64,000 nucleotides of DNA from Candidatus Baltobacteraceae bacterium. GTDB taxonomy: Bacteria; Vulcanimicrobiota; Vulcanimicrobiia; Vulcanimicrobiales; Vulcanimicrobiaceae. Where the stretch lies: positions 310,001-374,000 of the forward strand of contig DASXEW010000001.1 of the NCBI GenBank assembly GCA_036489885.1. The letters run 5' to 3'. Shown here in pieces: positions 35,005-43,127 of this stretch. The translations under genes and the position numbers were made by a program. The notes under the pieces were generated by a model. The model saw only the letters and a program-made list of their open reading frames with translations. It did not search any database and had not been told where the DNA came from. Each line of letters opens with the position of its first letter. Position 1 is the stretch's first letter.

Positions 35005-36005
35005 CAGAAGTTCACGAGTTCTCGCATCGCTTCACGCATCCGTTCGGGTGAGATCATGAACTCCTCTTCGAGCGTGATCGCGTAGCCCATTGCAGGAACG
35101 TCGGGACCGCACAGACGTTTGATCGGCGCGTCCAAATCGAAGAGTGCCTCTTCGGCGACCATCGCCGCGATCTCGGCGCCGATGCCGCCGAACTTGTTGT
35201 CCTCGTGAATGATGAGAAGCTTGCGCGTCTTCCGTACGCTCTCCAAAATCGTTTCGCGATCCATAGGCCGGATCGAACGCAGGTCGATCACCTCGACCGA
35301 TACGTCTTCGGTTTCGAGCTGACGCGCCGCGTCGAGGGCCTGATGCACGTACAGTCCGTACGAGACGACCGTCAGTTGCGAGCCTTCCTTCTTAACGTCG
35401 GCCTTGCCGATCGGTAGAACGAAGTGGCCTTCAGGGACCGGACCCTTGACGAGGCGATACGTCTTCTTGTGTTCGAGGAACAGCACCGGATCGGGGTCCT
35501 CGATCGCTGCGGTCAGCAGACCTTTGATGTCGGCCGGCGTCGAGGGCGCGAGAATTTTCAGGCCGGGGACGTGATAGAACAGCGCTTCGATCGAGACGGA
35601 GTGCGAGAGCGCGCCGCGGACGCCGCCGCCGTAAGGCGTGCGGATCACGAGCGGACACGTGTAGTCGCCATTACTGCGGTAGCGCGTCTTCGCAGCCTCA
35701 CCAACGATCTGATTGAACGCCGGGTAGATGAAGTCGGCGAATTGAATCTCGGCGATGGGGCGCAATCCTTCCATTGCCATGCCGATCGCAACGCCGACGA
35801 TTGAGGCTTCGGCCAGCGGTGTATCGATGATGCGCTTCGGACCGAACTCTTCAAGGAAGCCTTTGGTGATCAGAAAGACGTTGCCGCGCGCGCCGACGTC
35901 TTCGCCCATAATGAGGACGCGCTCGTCGTTCACCAAAGCGTCGTGCAGCGCTTCGCGCACGGCTTCAACGTTATTCATCTCGCGCGTTTGCGTTGCTATT
36001 GCCAC
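35004..36005 (-). CDS. 2-oxo acid dehydrogenase E1 beta subunit
   Basis: 333 residues from a GTG at 36005 with GGGAG nine bases upstream; an ATG at 35978 lacks a ribosome site. Transketolase-like blocks are VLIMGEDVGARGNVFLITKG, IIDTPLAEASIVGVAIGMAM, IAEIQFADFIYPAFNQI and RTPYGGGVRGALSHS. Together with the alpha subunit it binds thiamine diphosphate and decarboxylates a 2-oxo acid. It overlaps the alpha gene by ten bases. Confidence 0.95.
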   Translation of the reverse strand: MAIATQTREMNNVEAVREALHDALVNDERVLIMGEDVGARGNVFLITKGFLEEFGPKRIIDTPLAEASIVGVAIGMAMEGLRPIAEIQFADFIYPAFNQIVGEAAKTRYRSNGDYTCPLVIRTPYGGGVRGALSHSVSIEALFYHVPGLKILAPSTPADIKGLLTAAIEDPDPVLFLEHKKTYRLVKGPVPEGHFVLPIGKADVKKEGSQLTVVSYGLYVHQALDAARQLETEDVSVEVIDLRSIRPMDRETILESVRKTRKLLIIHEDNKFGGIGAEIAAMVAEEALFDLDAPIKRLCGPDVPAMGYAITLEEEFMISPERMREAMRELVNF

Positions 36006-37036
36006 GGCTCGTAGTCTCCCGCGTACACTTGCTTGTAGAGATCCGAGGGCTCTGGAAGCGGCATCGCTTCGGCCCGGTCGGTCGCATCGTTCGTTTCCTC
36101 GAGAATCTCGCGACGTAACGACTCGATCTTCGCTTCATCGACGACTCGGTTTGCGAGCAAGATGGCTTCGTAGGTCGCGATGGGATCGCGCTTGCGCAGC
36201 TCTTGCACGATCTCGCGCGAACGATAGGTACGATCGTCGTCATCGGTCGAGTGCGAGAGAAAGCGCGCGCATTTGGCTTCGAGTAGCGTCGGGCCGCCGC
36301 CGGTCCGCGCGCGGTCGAGCGCGCGCTTGACGGCGTCATAGCTGATCAGCGGATCCATTCCGTCGAAAGTTTCGCCCGGGATGCCGTACGCGACGGCTTT
36401 TTGCGCCACGTCTTTGACGTGCATCTGCTGCGACTGCGGGACCGAAATCGCAATCCCGTTGTTCTGGCAGAGAAAGACAATCGGCAAGTTGTGGATCGAC
36501 GCGAAGTTGATCGATTCGTGCCATTCGCCTTCACTCGTTCCACCTTCGCCAAACGTCACGAGCACTGCGCGTCCCGTTTCACCGCGATACGTGAACGCGT
36601 AGGCCGCTCCGACGGCATGCGGAATGTGTGCCGAGATAATCGAGGAGATGTTCATGATCCCGAGATCGTGATTTCCGAAATGATTCGGGAACTGGCGTCC
36701 GCCCGAACGATCCGCACCGCGCGCAAACATGGAAAGCAGCAAATCGAGAATGGGATAGCCGATGCCGAGGACGAGACCGAGATCGCGATAATACGGAACG
36801 AAAATGTCTTTACCGCGCGTAAATGCCAACGCAGCGCCGGCTTGGACCGCTTCGTGTCCCTCACTGCCCAGCGCGAACGGCACCTTGCCTTGCCGGTTGA
36901 GTTGAAAGCCGCGATTGTCAACAATCCGCTGCATCAACATGTTGCGCAAGATCGTGATCAACTGTTCGTCCGACAGTCCGAAGCGCTCGAACGTCGTCGC
37001 GCCGGAACCCGTCTGCGGCCTCAGCGCTCGCGCCAT
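35996..37036 (-). CDS. 2-oxo acid dehydrogenase E1 alpha subunit, probably branched-chain type
   Basis: 346 residues with a strong GAGGGAGG ribosome site. The thiamine-diphosphate motif is GEGGTSEGEWHESINFASI, preceded by YYRDLGLVLGIGYPI. The phosphorylation-loop region FLSHSTDDDDRTYRS resembles branched-chain more than pyruvate E1 enzymes. It opens an eight-gene minus-strand operon (E1a, E1b, E2, queD, queE, mqnB, mqnD, namZ). An E3 gene is absent here. Confidence 0.94.
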   Translation of the reverse strand: MARALRPQTGSGATTFERFGLSDEQLITILRNMLMQRIVDNRGFQLNRQGKVPFALGSEGHEAVQAGAALAFTRGKDIFVPYYRDLGLVLGIGYPILDLLLSMFARGADRSGGRQFPNHFGNHDLGIMNISSIISAHIPHAVGAAYAFTYRGETGRAVLVTFGEGGTSEGEWHESINFASIHNLPIVFLCQNNGIAISVPQSQQMHVKDVAQKAVAYGIPGETFDGMDPLISYDAVKRALDRARTGGGPTLLEAKCARFLSHSTDDDDRTYRSREIVQELRKRDPIATYEAILLANRVVDEAKIESLRREILEETNDATDRAEAMPLPEPSDLYKQVYAGDYEPWQ

Positions 37037-37090
37037 CCAACCTCCCTCAGATTCTGGCCTTTCATTCCCGGCGGCTCCCTTCTATAGACG

Positions 37091-37141
37091 TGTCGTACCC
37101 CCCGCACCGACCCCCTGCGGGGCGCTACGCTCGGGATGACA
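37091..37141. repeat. Dispersed palindromic repeat copy upstream of the amidohydrolase gene
   Basis: This 51-bp copy begins TGTCGTACC and ends CTACGCTCGGGATGACA, with inverted ends TGTCRT/ATGACA and a central CCGCACCGACCCCCTGCGG imperfect palindrome. It lies in the gap between the divergent E1-alpha and amidohydrolase genes. An ATG at 37136 inside the repeat is in frame with the amidohydrolase. Confidence 0.7.
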
Positions 37142-37153
37142 AATGAGGATGGC

Positions 37154-38311
37154 ATGCTGCTCGATCGTCCGCAAGTCTCCGAAGAACTCGTCCAGGTCCG
37201 CCGGCATCTCCACATGTATCCCGAGCTCTCGCTCGTGGAACACGACACCGCAAAATATCTCGAGGAGCATCTTCGTAAGATGCGTCTTGACGATCTGCGG
37301 ACGGGAATCGGAAAGACCGGACTACTAGGGACGCTCAAGGGCGGCAAACCTGGTCCGGTGACGCTGCTGCGTGCCGATATCGACGCACTTCCGGTTACCG
37401 AGCTCGGCGAGGCGCCGTATCGCTCGAAGAACGTCGGCAAAATGCACGCGTGTGGGCACGACGGACACATGTCGATCTTGCTCAACGCTGCCAAGACGCT
37501 GGCCGAGCGTCGCGCCGAGGTTCCGGGGACGCTCGTCTTTTGTTTTCAGCCCGGTGAAGAAGGCGCAGCCGGTAACAAGCTGATGATCGACGATGGAGCA
37601 CTCGAGAATCCGCACGTCGACCGAACGTTCGCGCTTCATTTGTATACCGGACTCGACGTCGGAAAAATCGGCGTGCGCGATGGTGCGTTTTTTGCGTCGG
37701 CCGACGAATTTACGCTGCATATCCGCGGAAAAGGCGGCCACGGCGGAATGCCGCAGACCACGCACGATCCGATCGCGGCGGCCGGTTACTTCATCACGAT
37801 GGTCCAGACGCTGGTGAGCCGCGAGATCGCTCCGAAAGATGCCGTGGTCGTAACCGTCGGGCACATCGAAGCCGGGACGACGTTCAACGTGATTCCCGAT
37901 GAAGTCATGTTACGCGGAACGGTGCGAACCTTCGATCCGGAGATCCGCAAGAGCATGCCCGAGCGCATCGAGCGCATTGCCAAAGGCGTTGGTGACGCAA
38001 TGCGCGTGCAGCCATCGATGGATTATCGCTTTAACTATCCCCCGACGGTAAATGACAAGGCAATGAACGACGTCGTGCGCGGGGTTGGCCGCAAGACGCT
38101 CGGCGCCGAGAACGTCATCGAGCACGACCTTGTCAGCTGGGCCGAAGACATGTCGTTCATGCAAGAGCAGCGGCCGGGGGCGTACTTCATTGTCGGCGCG
38201 CGCGGCGACGAACGGACGGCCTTCCCGCACCACTCGGCGCGCTTCGACATCGACGAGCGGGCCCTCGAGGTTGGTTATCAGATGATGGTGGCGCTCGGCC
38301 TTCGGGGCTAA
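37154..38311 (+). CDS. M20-family amidohydrolase/carboxypeptidase
   Basis: 385 residues from the ATG at 37154, five bases after TGAGG; an in-frame ATG at 37136 lies inside the repeat and is less likely. Motifs are RRHLHMYPELS, MHACGHDGHMSILL with metal-binding Cys/His, PGEEGAAGNKLMIDDGAL with the catalytic Glu, and a dimerisation domain RGKGGHGGMPQTTHDPIAAA. This is the hippurate hydrolase/N-acyl-amino-acid hydrolase group. The acyl substrate is not predictable. It stands alone between the E1 operon and gltB. Confidence 0.93.
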   Translation: MLLDRPQVSEELVQVRRHLHMYPELSLVEHDTAKYLEEHLRKMRLDDLRTGIGKTGLLGTLKGGKPGPVTLLRADIDALPVTELGEAPYRSKNVGKMHACGHDGHMSILLNAAKTLAERRAEVPGTLVFCFQPGEEGAAGNKLMIDDGALENPHVDRTFALHLYTGLDVGKIGVRDGAFFASADEFTLHIRGKGGHGGMPQTTHDPIAAAGYFITMVQTLVSREIAPKDAVVVTVGHIEAGTTFNVIPDEVMLRGTVRTFDPEIRKSMPERIERIAKGVGDAMRVQPSMDYRFNYPPTVNDKAMNDVVRGVGRKTLGAENVIEHDLVSWAEDMSFMQEQRPGAYFIVGARGDERTAFPHHSARFDIDERALEVGYQMMVALGLRG

Positions 38312-38355
38312 GTCGTAGCGCCGGGCCAGCGCGTTACGTTAAAATGTATACAAAT

Positions 38356-38369
38356 TCGACAATTGTCGA
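38356..38369. promoter_or_regulatory. 14-bp perfect palindrome, candidate operator for gltB
   Basis: TCGACAATTGTCGA is a perfect palindrome that ends exactly where the proposed -35 box begins. A second short palindrome TGTATACA lies at 38345-38352. The placement fits binding by a dimeric regulator that could activate from upstream or block polymerase. Confidence 0.5.
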
Positions 38370-38398
38370 TTGACCCTATAGCCGGCTTGGCCTAAAGT
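38370..38398 (+). promoter_or_regulatory. Predicted sigma-70-type promoter of gltB
   Basis: TTGACC (38370-38375) and TAAAGT (38393-38398) are 17 bases apart, matching the -35 and -10 consensus at five and four of six positions. Transcription would begin near 38405, about six bases before the ATG, and no ribosome site is visible in 38385-38410. The messenger is therefore probably leaderless or nearly so. Confidence 0.5.
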
Positions 38399-38410
38399 CG
38401 AAACTTACAC

Positions 38411-41400
38411 ATGCGCGCCCTGACAGATCTTGAAGAGGGACCGGCGCGCGAACACGACGCCTGCGGCGTCGGATTCATCGCCGACCTTTCGCACACCGCA
38501 TCTCACGAAATCGTGCGCCTCGCGCTCGAGGCTGTCGGCTGCATGGTCCACCGCGGCGCGCGAGCCTCGGACGGCCGGACCGGTGACGGCGCTGGTCTGC
38601 TGATCGAGACGCCGCGCAGTCTGTTGATCCGCGAGCTGCCGCCCATGAGCCGGCGCGTTCCCGAGCGTCACCTGGCCGCGATCGCGCTCTTTTTGCCGCA
38701 CGATCCTGAAGAAGCGACCGGACTGCGCGGCCAGATCGAGGCCGCCGTCTTCGCCACTGACGTGAAGCCGCTGCTCTGGCGGCGCCCGAAGGTTGATCCC
38801 GAGGTGCTCGGCGAGCACGCGCGCGCAACTCGTCCGCTCTACGAGCAGCTGCTCGTCGACATGGGTCCCGGCAATGTTCGCGAGCGCATGCGTCAGGTGC
38901 GTCGCAACCTCATTCGTACGCTGCGCGATACCGGCGGCGGAGCAGCGCTCGTCAGCGCATCGCCCGACAGCGTCATCTACAAGGGCTTGCTCTCGAGCAA
39001 CGAGCTTGGCTCGTACTTCAAAGATTTACGCGACCCCGCGTTCACGTCGCGATACGCGGTCTTCCACCAGCGCTTCTCGACGAACACGTCGCCGTCGTGG
39101 AAGCTCGTTCAGCCATTCAATCTCATCGCGCACAACGGCGAGATCAACACGATCACGGGCAATCGCGCGTGGATGCGCGCGCGCGGCATGCAGCCGATTC
39201 GCGGCGCGAGCGATTCGCTCGACTTCGACACGACGCTCGACATGATGCTCGGATCCGGGCATCGCATTGATGTCGCCATCGACTTCATGCTGGCGCCAGC
39301 GATCGATGCAGACGACGATCGCTTGCACGCGTATTATGACGCGCACGTTCCGACGATCGAGCCGTGGGACGGCCCGGCAGCGATGATCTTCACCGACGGT
39401 GACATCGTCGGCGCTGCGCTCGATCGCAACGGGTTCCGTCCGCTTCGTTGGTGCCGCACCGAATCCGGTAAAGTTTTGTGCGCGAGCGAAGCGGGCGTCG
39501 TCGATTTCGGCAACGACGCAATCGTGCAACGTGGCCGTCTCGGTCCGGGTGAACGGCTCGTCGTGCGTTTTGCGACCGGTGAGTTGGTCGAGCCCAAGAC
39601 GTTTCGCGAGGAGCGGCGGGCGCGCGGTGATTACCGCCCGATCGTGCGCTCGTGGCAGTTCGACTTATCGCGTGCACAGGCACTCACGGCGCCGCCGGCG
39701 GCGAGCGATGCGGATCTCGTTCGCTTTGCGTACGCAAAAGACGAGATCAAAGACGTCGTCGACGTCGTCGCTTCCGGCGGAGGCGAGCCGATCTTTTCGA
39801 TGGGCGACGATGCAGCACTGCCGTTTCTCGAGCGTCGCATGCCAATTGCTTATTACTTGCGCCAACGCTTCGCGCAGGTTACGAATCCGCCGATCGATCC
39901 GTATCGCGAAGGACTCGTTTTCGACATGCGTGCGTGGATCGGCTCGGGTCCAACCAACGGCGACGTTCCGTCGTTCGGTTCGCTGGTCATGCTGGAGCAC
40001 GCGGTGCTCGACGAGCACGCATTCGATCTCGTGCGCTCCGACGAGCGGATGGCGCAGCACGTCGTTCGACTGGAACTCGGTGCATCGCGTCTCGGTGAAC
40101 GGTTGCGTGAGATCGCACACGAAGCGGAAGAAGCGGTGCGGCACGGCGCCAGCCTGATCGTCCTCGACGATCGCGATGCGCAGACGCCGGTTCCGGCCGT
40201 GCTTGCGGTTGGAGCCGTGCATCAAACATTGACGAGCGCAGGCTTGCGCATGCAGTCGAGCATAGCGGTCGCGGACGGTTTCGGACGCGACTCGCATTCG
40301 ATCGCTTCGGTGATCTCGGCCGGCGCAAACGTCGTTTGTCCGTGGCTCGGGTTGCGTATTGCAGCACATAACGGCGGCACGAGTCGCGCATTCCTCGACG
40401 CCGTGCGTTCCGGTGTTCTAAAGGTGATGTCGAAGCTCGGGATCTGCACGTTGCGCTCGTACATCGGTGCTCAAACATTCGAGACGGTTGGTCTCGGCCG
40501 CGACGTCGTCGACCTGTGTTTCCCGGGGATGCGCACGCACGTCCCGACCATCGGTTTACGCGAGCTGGAAGAAGATATTCGCGCCTGGAGCGGTGCTGCT
40601 GCCGAGGGCGCTGCGCCGCAAGATCGTGGTTTGTTCCGCTACCGGCGCGAAGGAGTGCGGCGCGGATTCGATCCGAACGTCATCAAGTTCTTGCGCGCCG
40701 CCGCGATGAACGGCGATTATGCCGCATTTGAAAAGCTGTCGGACGAAATGGAAGCGCGTCCGCCGATTGCGCTGCGCGATTTGATCCAGCCGCAATCGAT
40801 CGGTGATGCGGTTCCTCTGGACGAAACGCAAAGTGTCGGCGACATCGTGCGAAAGTTCACGACCGCCGCGATGTCACTCGGTGCGCTCGGGCCCGAGGCG
40901 CACGCTACGATCGCAACCGGAGTGAACGTCATCGGAGCGCGCAGCAACTCGGGTGAAGGCGGAGAAGAACCGTCGCGTTTCTGGGGGCCTTCGCGCAGTG
41001 CGATCAAGCAAGTCGCTTCGGCGCGCTTCGGAGTCGGCGCCGAATACTTGGCGAGTGCCGACGAGCTCGAGATCAAGATGGCGCAGGGCAGCAAGCCCGG
41101 CGAAGGCGGACAGATTCCGGGCTTCAAGGTTTCCGTTGATATTGCGCGCCTGCGCGGCGCGAGTCCCGGACAGCAATTGATCTCACCGCCCCCGCATCAT
41201 GATATCTATTCAATCGAAGACTTAGCACAGCTGATCTACGACTTGCGGCGTGCGGCGCCGCAAGCCAAGATTGCGGTCAAGCTCGTCAGCCAATCAGGAA
41301 TCGGCGTCGTTGCAAGCGGCGTCGCGAAGGCGCGTGCGGACGTCATTCATATCAGCGGTTTCGATGGTGGCACGGGTGCGTCGCCGCTGTCTTCGATCAA

Positions 41401-42625
41401 GCACGCCGGCTTGCCGTGGGAGCTGGGTCTAGTCGAAACGCATCATGCACTCGTTGCGAATGGTCTTCGTTCGCGCGTCAAGCTCCGCGTCGACGGCGGA
41501 TTCAAGAGCGGCCGTGACGTGATCGTCGCGGCGATGCTCGGTGCAGATCTGTATGGATTCGGCACCGCGCTGTTGATTGCGCTCGGATGCATCTACGCAC
41601 GACAGTGCCACAAGAACACGTGTCCGGTTGGTATCGCCAGTCAAGATCCGAAATTTCGCGAGAAGTTCAAGGGAAAGCCGGAGGAAGCGATCGCGTTCTT
41701 CGAGTTTATCGCGAACGACATTCGGCGCCGCCTATCGAAATTGGGTGCACGTAGCCTTGAAGAGATCCACGGCCGCTCCGATCTGTTGCGCGTCGCCGAC
41801 GCGACGCTCGATCTCGGCGTTGACGTCGATCTGACGGAAGTACTGCGCCTGCCGGAACAAATGGTTGAGCCGCGCGACGTTGCCCAGGAAGAAGGTCACG
41901 TCGACGATCGCGCCTCGGCGAGGAACGAGCGTTTCGTGCTGACGCCGGCGGATCGTACGGTCGGCGCGCGCATCGCGCATTCGATCGTGCTTCAGCGCAA
42001 GAGCGGTGAAGACGTGCGCCCGATTACGCTACGCTATCGTGGAACGGCCGGCCAAAGTTTCGGTGCGTTCATTACGACCGGGTTGACGCTCGAGCTCGAC
42101 GGGGATGCCAACGATTTCGTCGGCAAGGGAATGGAAGGCGGTAAAATCATCGTCCGCTCTCCTGGCGAGCCGCACGAACCTGCGATCGGCAACGCCTGTT
42201 TCTACGGCTCGCGCGGCGGCGAAGCGTTTGTACGCGGCGCCGCGGGAGAGCGGCTTGCCGTGCGCAACTCCGGCACGACCGTCGTAACCGAGGGCGCCGG
42301 CGATCACGCTTGCGAGTATATGACGAAGGGCATCGTCGCAATTCTGGGACCGATCGGCCGGAATTTTGCGAGCGGCATGACCGGTGGTACCGTCTTCGTG
42401 CTGGGGAGCGATCTGATCGCCAGACCGCACGAGGCAATGACGACGATGAATGCGTCCGATCCCGACGCCGGCGTCCTGCGCGACCTGCTGGAGCGGCATC
42501 ATGCAGCCACTAACTCGGCGTTGGCGCGCGAGCTTATCGCCTCGTGGCCGCAGTCAGCTGAGAAGTTTTTGAAATACGCCCCGGCGGTCGAGACGCCGGT
42601 TCCGGTCGCGGCAAAAAGCCGCTAG
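38411..42625 (+). CDS. gltB: Glutamate synthase large subunit
   Basis: 1404 residues. The N-terminal glutaminase domain begins after a short propeptide with the nucleophile C18 (DACGVGFIADLS). The central domain follows, then the FMN synthase domain with NSGEGGEEPSRFWG, MAQGSKPGEGGQIPG, VKLVSQSGIGVVASGVAKA and HISGFDGGTGASPLSSI. The 3Fe-4S cysteines are in CIYARQCHKNTCPVGIASQD. The C-terminal GXGXG domain has GRNFASGMTGGTVFVLG. It makes two glutamates from glutamine and 2-oxoglutarate. No gltD small subunit is adjacent, so electrons may come from a distant gltD or ferredoxin. Confidence 0.96.
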   Translation: MRALTDLEEGPAREHDACGVGFIADLSHTASHEIVRLALEAVGCMVHRGARASDGRTGDGAGLLIETPRSLLIRELPPMSRRVPERHLAAIALFLPHDPEEATGLRGQIEAAVFATDVKPLLWRRPKVDPEVLGEHARATRPLYEQLLVDMGPGNVRERMRQVRRNLIRTLRDTGGGAALVSASPDSVIYKGLLSSNELGSYFKDLRDPAFTSRYAVFHQRFSTNTSPSWKLVQPFNLIAHNGEINTITGNRAWMRARGMQPIRGASDSLDFDTTLDMMLGSGHRIDVAIDFMLAPAIDADDDRLHAYYDAHVPTIEPWDGPAAMIFTDGDIVGAALDRNGFRPLRWCRTESGKVLCASEAGVVDFGNDAIVQRGRLGPGERLVVRFATGELVEPKTFREERRARGDYRPIVRSWQFDLSRAQALTAPPAASDADLVRFAYAKDEIKDVVDVVASGGGEPIFSMGDDAALPFLERRMPIAYYLRQRFAQVTNPPIDPYREGLVFDMRAWIGSGPTNGDVPSFGSLVMLEHAVLDEHAFDLVRSDERMAQHVVRLELGASRLGERLREIAHEAEEAVRHGASLIVLDDRDAQTPVPAVLAVGAVHQTLTSAGLRMQSSIAVADGFGRDSHSIASVISAGANVVCPWLGLRIAAHNGGTSRAFLDAVRSGVLKVMSKLGICTLRSYIGAQTFETVGLGRDVVDLCFPGMRTHVPTIGLRELEEDIRAWSGAAAEGAAPQDRGLFRYRREGVRRGFDPNVIKFLRAAAMNGDYAAFEKLSDEMEARPPIALRDLIQPQSIGDAVPLDETQSVGDIVRKFTTAAMSLGALGPEAHATIATGVNVIGARSNSGEGGEEPSRFWGPSRSAIKQVASARFGVGAEYLASADELEIKMAQGSKPGEGGQIPGFKVSVDIARLRGASPGQQLISPPPHHDIYSIEDLAQLIYDLRRAAPQAKIAVKLVSQSGIGVVASGVAKARADVIHISGFDGGTGASPLSSIKHAGLPWELGLVETHHALVANGLRSRVKLRVDGGFKSGRDVIVAAMLGADLYGFGTALLIALGCIYARQCHKNTCPVGIASQDPKFREKFKGKPEEAIAFFEFIANDIRRRLSKLGARSLEEIHGRSDLLRVADATLDLGVDVDLTEVLRLPEQMVEPRDVAQEEGHVDDRASARNERFVLTPADRTVGARIAHSIVLQRKSGEDVRPITLRYRGTAGQSFGAFITTGLTLELDGDANDFVGKGMEGGKIIVRSPGEPHEPAIGNACFYGSRGGEAFVRGAAGERLAVRNSGTTVVTEGAGDHACEYMTKGIVAILGPIGRNFASGMTGGTVFVLGSDLIARPHEAMTTMNASDPDAGVLRDLLERHHAATNSALARELIASWPQSAEKFLKYAPAVETPVPVAAKSR

Positions 42626-42981
42626 TCGTCCTTTGCGGCGCCCTGCTCGAAGGCGCTGGTCGTCTCGTAGGCGCGGCGAGCGTGGCCGACCATGTCTTGG
42701 GCCATAGCGCGAGCCTGCTCAGCATTTGCGCGCATGGCCTCTGAGCCGAGCTTCATGAGTTCTGAGAGATGCCCTAAGGCCTGATTCGCATATTCCTGAT
42801 TGAACGCAGCAGACTTCGAGGCGTGCTCCGCGAGGGTCTTCTGAAGCTCACCCGCGGTTGTCATCGACTGCTCGATGAAGGGCTTCATCTGTTCCGCCGA
42901 TTGGGTGGCAGCTTGCGAGACTTTGTTTTGTAGCTCGCGAGCCTGGGACATGATGCGTTCCGTGAGGTCGGACGGATTCAT
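42622..42981 (-). CDS. Phasin-family protein
   Basis: 119 residues from the ATG at 42981 (AAGGA upstream); longer readings have no ribosome site. The whole protein is amphipathic helix rich in Ala, Gln and Glu (ELQNKVSQAATQSAEQMKPF; MKLGSEAMRANAEQARAMAQ), typical of phasins that coat polyhydroxyalkanoate granules. No PHA synthase gene is in the window, so other stress-related roles are possible. Its stop overlaps the gltB stop. Confidence 0.75.
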   Translation of the reverse strand: MNPSDLTERIMSQARELQNKVSQAATQSAEQMKPFIEQSMTTAGELQKTLAEHASKSAAFNQEYANQALGHLSELMKLGSEAMRANAEQARAMAQDMVGHARRAYETTSAFEQGAAKDD

Positions 42982-43020
42982 GAGCGTCCTTTCATTGGGT
43001 CGACGGCCTTTGGCGCTTCC

Positions 43021-43053
43021 TGTGAGGTCATCCCCCATCTGAGCGACCTCACA
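43021..43053. promoter_or_regulatory. Nine-base inverted repeat between the phasin and lipoprotein genes
   Basis: TGTGAGGTC (43021-43029) and GACCTCACA (43045-43053) form a perfect inverted repeat with a 15-base spacer in a divergent intergenic region. A single TGTGAGGTC half-site recurs at 58088-58096 upstream of the M14 gene. It could be a regulator site or a hairpin. Confidence 0.4.
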
Positions 43054-43127
43054 CTTCGTTAACCGTTGCAAGGTCAGACAAGGCCATCCCCGAACCGCTT
43101 ACCTGGTCAGCAAGGAAGATGGAATTT

